A stretch of DNA of 64,000 nucleotides from an uncultured Spirochaetales bacterium (GTDB lineage Bacteria; Spirochaetota; Spirochaetia; Sphaerochaetales; Sphaerochaetaceae): assembly GCA_949297785.1 (NCBI GenBank), contig CASFTW010000005.1, positions 1-64,000 on the forward strand, in the 5' to 3' direction. Shown piece by piece: positions 1-7,026 of this stretch. Each line of letters opens with the position of its first letter. The first letter of the stretch is position 1. The position numbers were made by a program, and so were the translations under genes. The notes beneath the pieces are model-generated. The model searched no databases, was not told the DNA's origin, and worked only from the letters and a program-made list of their open reading frames with translations.

Positions 1-1230
1 CTCCGACGCCTCCGTCTCCGGACACGCTTTCAAGATCTCTCTTATGAAAAACCTTGCTCCTATATTGTACGACGCCGACAAGTCGGTGTTGTACCTTTTA
101 CCATTACTGAATGTACACTGCGAGTAGTTGTCTTTATCTCTCTTTACCTGACCCGAACCATCAAAGGCATACTTCGATGTTCCTGCGGCCCAGACCGTCG
201 AGAATCTCATGCCTTTTCTGTGGGCAAGAGCCTCCACACGGGAAATGATGTCACGCTTTCTCCACAGATGTAACCTCTCCTTCTTTGAACCTTCTACCTT
301 GCCTTTAACGTTGAGATTCTCCATAACAATTACTGTGGCACCATTTGCCGAGGCAAACTCCACTATTGCCGAAGAAGTAAGCCTTGCAAGGTTCTCATTG
401 TGGTTCTTCAGGAACCTGTCCAGTCTGTGTGTTCTGCACTTTGACAAGGAATGTGCCTTCTTTCTCTCATTCAGTATCCGGTTGAAACGGTCTTCTTCTC
501 CTGTGAAGGTGATGAACCTTCTTGCAGTGACAGTACCGTCCTCCTTCATGATTGAGCAGACTGCAGCATTGTTGATGCCGATGTCCACAGCGCATATCGA
601 ATATTCCTTCTTCTCCTTCTTTGGAAGCTCTGCCTCCGTCTCAAAGGCGAAGGAGAGAGTGAAGCGATGTCCGTGCTTCTTCAGTACAGGACATTTCGCC
701 TCTTCAAGGCTGAAGTCTTTCTGTATGTTTCTGACATCTGCCTGTGACAGATTGAACACATGCCATTTCCAGTCTCCATCACTGAAGAGTTTAAGCTTTG
801 CCATGTACACACAATCCTTTTTATCGAGTATGAACATATTGTCCCTGTAGAAGGCTGGCATTACATTTCTCTTTCTCTTCAGGAAAGGCTTCCTCCTTGA
901 CTTGTCGGAAGCCTCCCAGTCAGAGAGGTTCTTCCTGTAGAGCGTGACGGCGGCAACCGCCTCCATGATCGCCGCACGGCGGAAATATGACGGAAGCTTG
1001 TGAAAGCGGGTGTCGAATGATGGATAGAGGGCCTGCCTCCTAGCTGTGGAATGCACGAGCCCTTCGACAAGCGCCATTGCACTGTGGGACTGAAACATAC
1101 CGACTTCCTCGAAGTGCTCCTCGGCAACACCGATGAGGAAGGAGACCGCTTCCTGATAGATTTCGACGGTATCCAGGAACGGCTTGAACGCGTCCTTTAT
1201 CCTGACTTCACTCGATATCATCGTCTTCAT
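1..1230 (-). CDS. tnpB: IS200/IS605-family TnpB (OrfB) RNA-guided nuclease/transposase-associated protein, 3' end cut by window
   Basis: An uninterrupted minus-strand frame of 410 codons starts at ATG 1230 and runs off the window's left edge with no stop. RuvC-like catalytic residues are visible: D216 in AVDIGIN, E304 in VMENLN and D383 in NTDLSASYNIG. TnpB proteins are RNA-guided DNA nucleases carried by IS200/IS605/IS1341 elements. The usual four-cysteine zinc finger before the last Asp is degenerate: only C372 remains between residues 350 and 383. No TnpA is visible; it could lie outside the window or be absent, as in IS1341-type elements. No Shine-Dalgarno precedes the ATG. The guide RNA would be expected at the 3' end, outside this window. 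Confidence 0.9.
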   Translation of the reverse strand, partial: MKTMISSEVRIKDAFKPFLDTVEIYQEAVSFLIGVAEEHFEEVGMFQSHSAMALVEGLVHSTARRQALYPSFDTRFHKLPSYFRRAAIMEAVAAVTLYRKNLSDWEASDKSRRKPFLKRKRNVMPAFYRDNMFILDKKDCVYMAKLKLFSDGDWKWHVFNLSQADVRNIQKDFSLEEAKCPVLKKHGHRFTLSFAFETEAELPKKEKKEYSICAVDIGINNAAVCSIMKEDGTVTARRFITFTGEEDRFNRILNERKKAHSLSKCRTHRLDRFLKNHNENLARLTSSAIVEFASANGATVIVMENLNVKGKVEGSKKERLHLWRKRDIISRVEALAHRKGMRFSTVWAAGTSKYAFDGSGQVKRDKDNYSQCTFSNGKRYNTDLSASYNIGARFFIREILKACPETEASE

Positions 1231-1301
1231 GAGTAAATGTTACCAAAAAAATGGAAATGGCTGCAAGAAACGCCATGCCTGAAATCAGCAAGAAAGAACA
1301 T

Positions 1302-1344
1302 CCACCGCTAACTCCACCTTATAGAAGATGGAGTCTGCGCGGTG
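1302..1344 (-). mobile_element. Hairpin at probable left end of the TnpB element
   Basis: The arms CCACCGC (1302-1308) and GCGGTGG (1338-1344), with inner arms ACTCCA (1311-1316) and TGGAGT (1329-1334), form an imperfect stem-loop upstream of tnpB. IS200/IS605 elements carry subterminal hairpins of this kind. The neighbouring OMP frame degenerates exactly here, so the element boundary is probably at about 1345-1352, where TCAAT on the minus strand is a possible target pentanucleotide (inference). Confidence 0.6.
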
Positions 1345-1727
1345 GTATTGAGTTCAAGCCCGACACCGAGAAGGAGATCGATGGAGTCCGTAAATCCGAT
1401 TCTGTACTGGAAGGTCACAGCCGGAGTGAAATCAGTTTCAGCAAGATCATTGGAAACATCATGCCCGTCATACTTTGTGGATATATTCGCATCTGCTCCG
1501 AGTTTTATTCCAAGCCCTATATTCTCTTTCTCACAGAAAAAGAATGTGCTGTAAAGGTCAAAAGCGACACCGCTGTCCACATAAGTTTCACTTCTTTCGC
1601 TCGTGCCTTCAGGCTTCAGCGTATAGATGTCAAAAGAAGGACCGGCATTGATCCCGGCAAATCCTCCGGCAAAAGCATTTGCCGCCAGAATGAATGAAAC
1701 AAGCAGGAGAGAAATAATTTTTTTCAT
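1308..1727 (-). pseudogene. Small outer-membrane beta-barrel gene, 3' end truncated by the TnpB element
   Basis: The reading frame encodes a signal peptide (MKKIISLLLVSFILAANAFA) and about 125 residues of Gly/aromatic-rich beta-barrel-like sequence ending in LGVGLELN. The last dozen residues are translated from the IS-end hairpin. A related full-length 170-residue protein at 35565-36077 continues past its equivalent VDLGVGLQ stretch to a C-terminal strand ending in GVRF, which is missing here. RBS AAGAGGTG lies ahead of ATG 1727 and a good promoter lies upstream. A barrel lacking its C-terminal strand is unlikely to be assembled, so I call it a broken gene. Confidence 0.7.
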
Positions 1728-1755
1728 AAAAACACCTCTTTTTTAGAATCTGTGT

Positions 1756-1784
1756 TTTATGATATAGCCCCCCGTTTCTGTCAA
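1756..1784 (-). promoter_or_regulatory. Sigma70-type promoter of the truncated OMP gene
   Basis: TTGACA (minus strand, 1784-1779), a 17-bp spacer and CATAAA (1761-1756) lie about 30 bp upstream of ATG 1727. Confidence 0.55.
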
Positions 1785-1902
1785 TAAAGCCAAAGCGGAT
1801 ATTGCTATATTTTTCTTTCATATTATGACATGTGATTGCACCTGACTTAATACGAAAAAAAGTATCCAGCCCTGCCATAAAACAGGACCGGACTCACAAG
1901 AC

Positions 1903-2364
1903 TCATTCAACAGCAATCTGATAGATTGATACAGGATTGCCGTAAGCGGATGAAATCATATATGTACCGTTTTCAGCGACGGGATATGTGATAACCATGG
2001 TTCCGCTTTCACCTGACTCGCCTCCGACAACTTCCTCCAAGCCGGAATCAGAGGTTATCATTACGTCAAACGGATTATCATCAGACGGAACAGCACCTGT
2101 CAGAGTGATTGTCTCACCTGCACTGCATGTCACTGAAATGACAGCATCACCGGAAATGGTCAGTTCTCTGCTGTAACCGGATGATGTATCCGCGGCGGTG
2201 ACGACCTCAGCCGTTCCTGTCTCATAGCTGAGTTCAATTCCATCCAGCTTCATACCGGAACTTACCGTTCCAACCGGAAGCTCATCTGCCTTGACGTTCA
2301 CAGCTGCTGAAAGCGTGAACCCTGCACAAAGAAAGATACACAACGCAATAAATAATTTCTTCAT
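1903..2364 (-). CDS. Secreted hypothetical protein
   Basis: This 153-residue protein has a clear signal peptide (hydrophobic stretch about residues 4-18, cleavage near LSA-A) and no lipobox cysteine. The mature part is acidic and rich in Ser, Thr, Gly and Val, with alternating patterns suggestive of a beta-sandwich exported to the periplasm or surface. RBS AAGGGGGAAAG precedes ATG 2364. It lies 176 bp upstream of the truncated OMP gene on the same strand. I do not recognise a family. Confidence 0.7.
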   Translation of the reverse strand: MKKLFIALCIFLCAGFTLSAAVNVKADELPVGTVSSGMKLDGIELSYETGTAEVVTAADTSSGYSRELTISGDAVISVTCSAGETITLTGAVPSDDNPFDVMITSDSGLEEVVGGESGESGTMVITYPVAENGTYMISSAYGNPVSIYQIAVE

Positions 2365-2490
2365 AGTGTCTTTCCCCCTTGGCCTGAACGATAAGAACAG
2401 AGTGTGTCAGGAAAGCATAGCTTTCATGAAGATATCATAACGATAATATATCGCATCTATGAAGGAATGCCAGACAAGGTATGACCATGT

Positions 2491-2661
2491 TCAATTATGC
2501 TGACAAGGAAGCTTTGTACCACAGGCTTCAAATTTCTCATTGCAAAACTTTCCAATGACAGCTCTTTCGATCTCTCTCTGTTCTGCATCAAGGTCAGGTT
2601 CGCCTTTAGCATATTTGTGAAGCATCCCTGCTGCATTGGGCTTCTTAGTTACATTTTCCAT
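2491..2661 (-). CDS. Small antitoxin-like protein (orphan), tentative
   Basis: I choose the internal ATG at 2661 (56 aa) over the longer frame from 2781, because the upstream 40 residues look non-coding. The stretch KKPNAAGMLHKYAKGEPDL resembles small VapB-like antitoxins that pair with PIN-domain toxins and carry an AxxxLHKYA segment. No toxin gene is adjacent on either side, so this is either a solitary remnant or a spurious frame. A GAGTGG sequence ahead of the ATG could serve as a weak RBS. Confidence 0.35.
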   Translation of the reverse strand: MENVTKKPNAAGMLHKYAKGEPDLDAEQREIERAVIGKFCNEKFEACGTKLPCQHN

Positions 2662-2772
2662 AATTCCACTCAACATTGCCGGTATATCAGACACATTTCT
2701 ATCAGTCAAGCGTCCTGATTGGTAATCAAATATACCCACAAAGCAATTAACATATTGCCAGCACAGATCTGA

Positions 2773-2819
2773 ATAAAACAAAACGGACCGGCAATGTCAT
2801 TTAAACATTATCCAGTCCG
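2773..2819 (-). terminator. Intrinsic terminator after the 2848-3384 lipoprotein gene
   Basis: On the minus strand CGGAC pairs with GTCCG (2815-2819 and 2784-2788), with an inner AATGT/ACATT pairing, followed by TTTTGTTTTATTC. Confidence 0.65.
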
Positions 2820-2847
2820 CTGATTAATTATAACAAGCTATCAGAAA

Positions 2848-3384
2848 TCAATATGGCATAACATCCACACCATTTATCTTCATAATATTGATGCTTTCCA
2901 TTGATGGAGGGAAATCCAGATAAGCAGAGAACACCTTGTTCTCAGAATCAATTCTCACTATGTAATCACATACAACTGATGCCGTGCTCATTTTTCTGGT
3001 TCCCCATACGGTACAGTCGACTGTTTCGGGAGAATCCTCAGAAGTACCGGCCATTACTTCTGTCTCATACCCGTCCAAAGTGAATGTCATGCTGTCATCA
3101 GCACCTTCAAGCATAAGACCTTCTTTGGTGAAAAATACAGCAGATGCATCATCACTCAGACTTTCCATGTATGCCTCAACATCAGGATCAGTCTCAGGAG
3201 CGATGCCCATTCCAATTGATGCATACATCATCAATTCTTCCTGCGAAGTTCCTGTATTCACTTCAGGAGCATTCGGGTTGTTCCCTGCAGTCCCGCCGCT
3301 TTCTGACGGCTGAGGATTATCTGAGCTGCAGGATACAGCAAAAATCAGCAATATGGCTGACAAAAACATAAGGATTTTCTTCAT
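2848..3384 (-). CDS. Putative lipoprotein
   Basis: The start at ATG 3384 is set by RBS GGAGGGG and by the signal sequence that begins there; a longer frame upstream is not needed. The 178-residue product has a lipobox (IFAVSC, Cys about residue 18), then a Ser/Pro/Gly/Asn-rich linker typical of surface lipoproteins, then a domain of unknown function ending in GVDVMPY. It is predicted to be membrane-anchored and transcribed alone, with its own terminator. Confidence 0.75.
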   Translation of the reverse strand: MKKILMFLSAILLIFAVSCSSDNPQPSESGGTAGNNPNAPEVNTGTSQEELMMYASIGMGIAPETDPDVEAYMESLSDDASAVFFTKEGLMLEGADDSMTFTLDGYETEVMAGTSEDSPETVDCTVWGTRKMSTASVVCDYIVRIDSENKVFSAYLDFPPSMESINIMKINGVDVMPY

Positions 3385-3518
3385 GCAAATCCCCTCCTTT
3401 TCTTTATCTGATTGCCAGCCTAGCATGTTCGCCCCCCCGTCAAGGCCCCCGCAATGGTCATTCAGGAAAACCAAAAGAAATGATGATCGACATAATGTTG
3501 ATCGCTTAAAACTTGAAT

Positions 3519-3547
3519 TTGACTCACATTAACCCATTGAATATAAT
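3519..3547 (+). promoter_or_regulatory. Near-consensus promoter giving a probable leaderless transcript
   Basis: TTGACT (3519-3524), a 17-bp spacer and TATAAT (3542-3547) are followed only 8 nt later by ATG 3556. There is no Shine-Dalgarno, so transcription should start at or within a few bases of the start codon. Confidence 0.75.
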
Positions 3548-3555
3548 TTCACCTG

Positions 3556-4413
3556 ATGAACAGAATATTCAAGTTCGCATTCTCGCATCTCAATGGTGTG
3601 AAGGTCTATGCTCTGGTCGGACGATCCGGAACCGGAAAAAGCCACCACAGCAAGCTTGTGGCACAGAAACACCATATAGATCTGATCATAGATGACGGTC
3701 TCCTAATCAAAGGCGACAAGATACTTGCCGGCCATTCTGCAAAGAGAGACCCCAACTTCCTTGTCGCCGTGAAGACCGCGGTTTTTGATGATGATGCACA
3801 CAGGGAAGAAGTAATTGAGGCCCTTCTCAAGGAGAAATACAAGAAGATACTCATAATCGGAACAAGCGAGAAAATGGTCAACAAGATCGCCCAGCGTCTC
3901 AACCTTCCTCCTGTCACCAAAGTCTTCCATATCGAGGAGGTTGCAAGCGAAGAGGAAATCGAGACTGCGATGAGAATCCGCTATACTGAAGGAAAGCATG
4001 TCATACCCGTTCCTTCAATAGAAATAACACGCAACTATCCTCAGATTGTCTATGACAGCATGAAAGTTTTTTTCGGCAAGAGAATCCCTTTCAAGAAAAA
4101 GCAGAGCTTTGAGAAGACAATTGTCCGTCCGGAGTTCAGCCGTCCTGACAAGGATGCCGTCAATGAAAACATTCTCATGCAGATGGTCAAGCACTGTATC
4201 GACGAATACGACAAGGTAATAAAAGTCAAACGGGTCAGGACAACTGCACTGAAGAACAACGAATACGACATAAACGTGACACTTCAGGTTCCGCTCAGAC
4301 ACTATATCGGACAGACAATGAGCGAACTTCAGGAATACATTGCCGACTGTATCGAGAAATACGGCGGAATCATGGTGCACCAGGTATCGATAGAAATCGA
4401 AGAATGGGGCTAA
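3556..4413 (+). CDS. P-loop NTPase fused to a C-terminal Asp23/Gls24-like domain
   Basis: This 285-residue protein carries a Walker A motif GRSGTGKS at about residues 22-29 and an acidic DDG/Walker-B-like patch near residue 47. The central part is alpha/beta. Residues about 190-285 (…YDINVTLQVPL… to …VHQVSIEIEEWG) resemble the Asp23/Gls24 (DUF322) fold, found in envelope-stress or membrane-associated proteins. The substrate is unknown. It probably has a leaderless mRNA (promoter at 3519-3547). It overlaps the convergent pcnB-like gene by 4 bp. The P-loop assignment is firm; the Gls24-like assignment is by pattern only. Confidence 0.8.
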   Translation: MNRIFKFAFSHLNGVKVYALVGRSGTGKSHHSKLVAQKHHIDLIIDDGLLIKGDKILAGHSAKRDPNFLVAVKTAVFDDDAHREEVIEALLKEKYKKILIIGTSEKMVNKIAQRLNLPPVTKVFHIEEVASEEEIETAMRIRYTEGKHVIPVPSIEITRNYPQIVYDSMKVFFGKRIPFKKKQSFEKTIVRPEFSRPDKDAVNENILMQMVKHCIDEYDKVIKVKRVRTTALKNNEYDINVTLQVPLRHYIGQTMSELQEYIADCIEKYGGIMVHQVSIEIEEWG

Positions 4414-5630
4414 AGATCGTGGGCCTCGGCACTTGAAGATGCCTGTGAGATATCGGCAGGCTGGACGGATGAGGATCTGGCATTATCCTTTTTCTTTCTT
4501 GTGTTCTTGTATTTATAACGCTGGCTTCTGGCTGATGCTGCGGCACTCTTCTTTCTTTGCGGTGTATTCTTGCGTTTCTGTAATGAAGCCGTCTTAAGGC
4601 CGTCCTGAGCGAGAATTAGGTCAACTGCCTTCTCAATCTCATAATTCGGAGGAGTCAGAGGGGCAACGAACACCTTGATCTGCCTGAAAAGCTCATGACT
4701 CAGTTCGCTCACGCTCATGCGGGATTCATCGTAAACCAGTACAGGACGGGCTATAATCTGAAGAATATCGGCAAGTGTGAAGGACGAGCCGCCGCTTTTC
4801 GCACTCATGACTTTCTCATCAAGTTCCTGTAAAGCCGAAAGCACATCGGAGTATTTTATGTACATTTCAAACCCCGGAAGAATGAAAGGAAGCAGATTAT
4901 ACTTGTGAAGAGCAAGCATTATCTGGTAAGAACAGCCGGAATTGAATATTTTCAATGCCTCATCGGTAAGACGGGAGATGGACACATGCTCAAGGCAGGA
5001 GGAATCCCTCTTCAGTGCCCTCTTCACATCCCATTTCAGGCGGAAGCCGGTGGTACAGCTGTATTTCACGGCCCTTATCATCCTGACCGGATCCTCTTTA
5101 AAGGAATAGGAAAGAGGAATGAGGCTTCTTATGACCTTCTTCCTTATATCCTCAAGGCCGTTGTTGAAATCGAGAAGATGCCCGTCAAGGGGATTGTAAT
5201 AAAGTGCGTTTATCGAGAAATCCCTGCGTCTTGCATCCTGTTCGATTGTACCGAAAATATTGTTGTTCCCTTCTTCAAAGTTTTCCTCATCCGAGCGGAA
5301 CGTGGTGACTTCTATGATCTTTGACGCAAAGAAAAGATGCACTATGCGGAATCTTTTTCCTATGATCCTGCTGTTCCAGAAAAGCCGCTGTATCTGCTTT
5401 GGACTTGCCGATGTGGCGATGTCGAAATCCTTGGGACGTTTTCCAAGTATCATATCGCGGACGGCACCGCCGACCACATAGGCCTTATACCCGTGTGACC
5501 ACATCTTCCTTATTGCCCACAGACAATCCTTGTCTATCTGGCTGTTATGAATGTTATGTTCCTTGGAGGTGTAGACCTTCGCAACCGCAACACGTCTGCC
5601 CTTCTCATCACTCTTATATCGTGTAAACAT
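4410..5630 (-). CDS. pcnB: Class II polynucleotide nucleotidyltransferase (PcnB-type poly(A) polymerase or CCA-adding enzyme)
   Basis: This 406-residue protein shows the nucleotidyltransferase head: AYVVGGAVRDMILGKRPKDF (catalytic DxD in DFDIAT), the RNA-binding segment RRRDFSINALYYNP, and EDPVRMIRAVKY. The leading HNIHNSQIDKDCLWAI and IGKRFRIVHL match PcnB more than classical Cca. The C-terminal 50 residues are Lys/Arg/Ser-rich and probably disordered, as in bacterial poly(A) polymerases. The role would be adding A or CCA to RNA 3' ends; the local tRNA-Cys gene lacks an encoded CCA. I use ATG 5630, with AGGA 7 nt upstream, over the TTG one codon before. Confidence 0.88.
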   Translation of the reverse strand: MFTRYKSDEKGRRVAVAKVYTSKEHNIHNSQIDKDCLWAIRKMWSHGYKAYVVGGAVRDMILGKRPKDFDIATSASPKQIQRLFWNSRIIGKRFRIVHLFFASKIIEVTTFRSDEENFEEGNNNIFGTIEQDARRRDFSINALYYNPLDGHLLDFNNGLEDIRKKVIRSLIPLSYSFKEDPVRMIRAVKYSCTTGFRLKWDVKRALKRDSSCLEHVSISRLTDEALKIFNSGCSYQIMLALHKYNLLPFILPGFEMYIKYSDVLSALQELDEKVMSAKSGGSSFTLADILQIIARPVLVYDESRMSVSELSHELFRQIKVFVAPLTPPNYEIEKAVDLILAQDGLKTASLQKRKNTPQRKKSAAASARSQRYKYKNTRKKKDNARSSSVQPADISQASSSAEAHDL

Positions 5631-5968
5631 CAAGCAATCCTGAAATTGAAAAGCATGGAAAACAGCCTCCGATGCTTTATGATCCGGAAAAGATTCCGGA
5701 CGACATTAATTTAGATTATCAGCGGCATTGAGGTCAAGAGAATGAAAAAAACGCAAAAAACATCCGTACTTGAAGGACAAGTCTGTCCACAGTTGATTTT
5801 GTTTTCGCTGATGATATTTCTATTGGGATGAAGACAACAAAAAATGATGGATAAAAAAGGCATGAGGGGCTTAAGAATTCTGAAAATAAGAATGAATATT
5901 CAGAAAAATTTCTATAAAAACTTTCAATGTATAACAATACACCAAATTAAATATAAAGAGATGCAAAC

Positions 5969-6012
5969 AGACGGTCTGCAAAACCGTTCCCCATCGGTTA
6001 AAAACCGATCGC
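5969..6012 (+). pseudogene. Inverted partial copy (3' half) of tRNA-Cys
   Basis: The plus strand repeats the anticodon arm of the minus-strand tRNA-Cys exactly (ACGGTCTGCAAAACCGT, 17/17 bases). A T-arm-like stem follows, in which CATCGGTT and CCGATCG are identical to the gene but the loop reads AAAAA instead of CGAAT. The acceptor and D-arm half is absent, so it cannot be a functional tRNA. Confidence 0.75.
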
Positions 6013-6110
6013 TATATCAGCAATCAGGCAGGCATTTCAATGAAAACAGAAATTCTCGAAAGGCCTCAGCTGAGCCTTTTGAAATTGAGGAACATGGTGT
6101 TGAAAACAGA

Positions 6111-6143
6111 AAACCGGCATTCTGTGCGATCAGCTGCCGGTTT
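6111..6143 (-). terminator. Intrinsic terminator downstream of tRNA-Cys
   Basis: AAACCGGCA (6111-6119) and TGCCGGTTT (6135-6143) form a perfect 9-bp stem. On the minus strand it is followed by TCTGTTTTC. It lies 37 nt beyond the tRNA 3' end and could work in both directions. Confidence 0.7.
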
Positions 6144-6179
6144 CTCTTGAAATTTCCATTAAAGGACAAAACTGATTAA

Positions 6180-6253
6180 AGGTGCCGATCGGATTCGAAC
6201 CGATGAAAGACGGTTTTGCAGACCGTTCCCTTAGGCCACTTGGGTACAGCACC
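6180..6253 (-). tRNA. tRNA-Cys (anticodon GCA)
   Basis: The 74-nt gene has acceptor stem GGTGCTG/CGGCACC, anticodon arm ACGGT-CTGCAAA-ACCGT giving anticodon GCA, and T arm ATCGG-TTCGAAT-CCGAT. The discriminator base is U73 (position 6180), an identity element of cysteine tRNAs. The 3' CCA is not encoded (TTT follows), so it must be added post-transcriptionally. A promoter and a terminator flank it. Confidence 0.97.
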
Positions 6254-6267
6254 ATTGACGGATGTGC

Positions 6268-6297
6268 ACTTTAGCACATTTACCGGAATTTATTCAA
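6268..6297 (-). promoter_or_regulatory. Promoter of tRNA-Cys
   Basis: On the minus strand TTGAAT (6297-6292), an 18-bp spacer and TAAAGT (6273-6268), preceded by TGc as in extended -10 elements, lie 14 bp before the mature tRNA 5' end. Confidence 0.65.
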
Positions 6298-6309
6298 GAG
6301 GCAATTTAT

Positions 6310-6339
6310 TAGACACAGAATACATGATTGTGGTATTCT
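6310..6339 (+). promoter_or_regulatory. Promoter of the 6346 beta-barrel gene, probable leaderless start
   Basis: TAGACA (6310-6315), an 18-bp spacer and the extended -10 TGg-TATTCT (6334-6339) end 6 nt before ATG 6346. No Shine-Dalgarno is present. Confidence 0.65.
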
Positions 6340-6345
6340 CATGAC

Positions 6346-6963
6346 ATGAGAAAAATAGCTGTATCTGTTCTGGTTTTACTCTTTTCCATTCCGACACTCT
6401 GGGCACTGAATGAAATGCAGGAATCCCCTTATCCGCCGACATATTCCTACACAACGCTCAGTACCGGCTTCAGCATCAGCGCTGCAGAAGGAGAAGACAT
6501 GCGCAATGCAATACCGGTATCCTTTCAAGCGGGAGTACTGTCAAACAATGAAAGCGGATCAATGGCTCTTGGCTTCGGCACGCGTATCGACATCGGTTTC
6601 GGCATCGGCAGCAACAGCCAGAACATCTCGATAGACACAATGGCAGGACTCGACATGCTCTTCCGTTTCAACAGGACGCTTGCCCTTGATGTGCTGGCAG
6701 GCTGTGCGTTCGGCTTCACCGACACTGATGAGAACACAAGCGTACTGACAATGGGACCTGCCTTATCAGCGGCGCTGCGGGTGACACCGGCAGGATTCTC
6801 GGCCGTTGCACTTGATGCGGGAGCTGCAGTATACGGACAGTTCGGAATAGGAGATGAATATACCGGTATCAATTTCATACCGTATGTATCCATCACATTC
6901 GACATCTCATCATGGGCCTTTCTTTTTCATCCCTACTATTCCTCCCATGTGATAATTTTCTGA
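6346..6963 (+). CDS. Predicted outer-membrane beta-barrel protein
   Basis: The 205-residue product starts at ATG 6346; a TTG six codons upstream would disrupt the signal peptide. Residues 1-20 (MRKIAVSVLVLLFSIPTLWA) form a signal peptide. The remainder alternates polar and hydrophobic residues with many Gly and aromatic residues (GFGTRIDIGFGIG, LAGCAFGFTDT, FIPYVSITFDISS) and ends in VIIF, resembling the C-terminal aromatic signature of barrel proteins. It probably has 8 or so strands in the outer membrane. It resembles the 35565-36077 OMP only in overall style. Confidence 0.72.
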   Translation: MRKIAVSVLVLLFSIPTLWALNEMQESPYPPTYSYTTLSTGFSISAAEGEDMRNAIPVSFQAGVLSNNESGSMALGFGTRIDIGFGIGSNSQNISIDTMAGLDMLFRFNRTLALDVLAGCAFGFTDTDENTSVLTMGPALSAALRVTPAGFSAVALDAGAAVYGQFGIGDEYTGINFIPYVSITFDISSWAFLFHPYYSSHVIIF

Positions 6964-6986
6964 GTCTTTTACTTTTTCTTTTCCCC

Positions 6987-7026
6987 TCTCCTTTTCCGGT
7001 ATATCATTCAGAAAAGGAGATTTTTT
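6987..7026 (+). promoter_or_regulatory. Terminator-like hairpin that also hides the Ldh2 ribosome-binding site
   Basis: TCTCCTTTTC (6987-6996) and GAAAAGGAGA (7011-7020) form a perfect 10-bp stem with a 14-nt loop. The 3' arm contains the only Shine-Dalgarno (AAGGAG) of the next gene, and TTTTTT (7021-7026) follows directly, ending at ATG 7027. It can act as an intrinsic terminator of the barrel gene and as a translational block for the dehydrogenase. Confidence 0.7.

Larger units (their letters stand above)
5631..6179. other. 549-bp intergenic region with a partial tRNA-Cys copy and several hairpins
   Basis: No convincing gene is present. The region holds an inverted-orientation 3'-half tRNA-Cys copy (5969-6012), a small hairpin GGACA-agtc-TGTCC near 5775, AAAGGC/GCCTTT with a central palindrome (6059-6079), and the tRNA terminator (6111-6143). 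The rest is AT-rich. Two frames (5734-5937 minus, 5844-6179 plus) have no RBS or protein-like composition. Confidence 0.6.

Noticed and set aside
209-850. Plus-strand 213-residue open frame at the left end
   Set aside because: It is antisense to the tnpB frame, whose RuvC motifs are intact; the plus-strand translation has no domain-like features.
5734-6179. Open frames 5734-5937 (minus) and 5844-6179 (plus)
   Set aside because: No RBS, low-complexity translation, and they run through the tRNA fragment and terminator hairpins.
5969-6253. att site pair of an integrated element at tRNA-Cys
   Set aside because: The partial copy is inverted relative to the gene and no integrase is nearby; site-specific integration would leave direct repeats.
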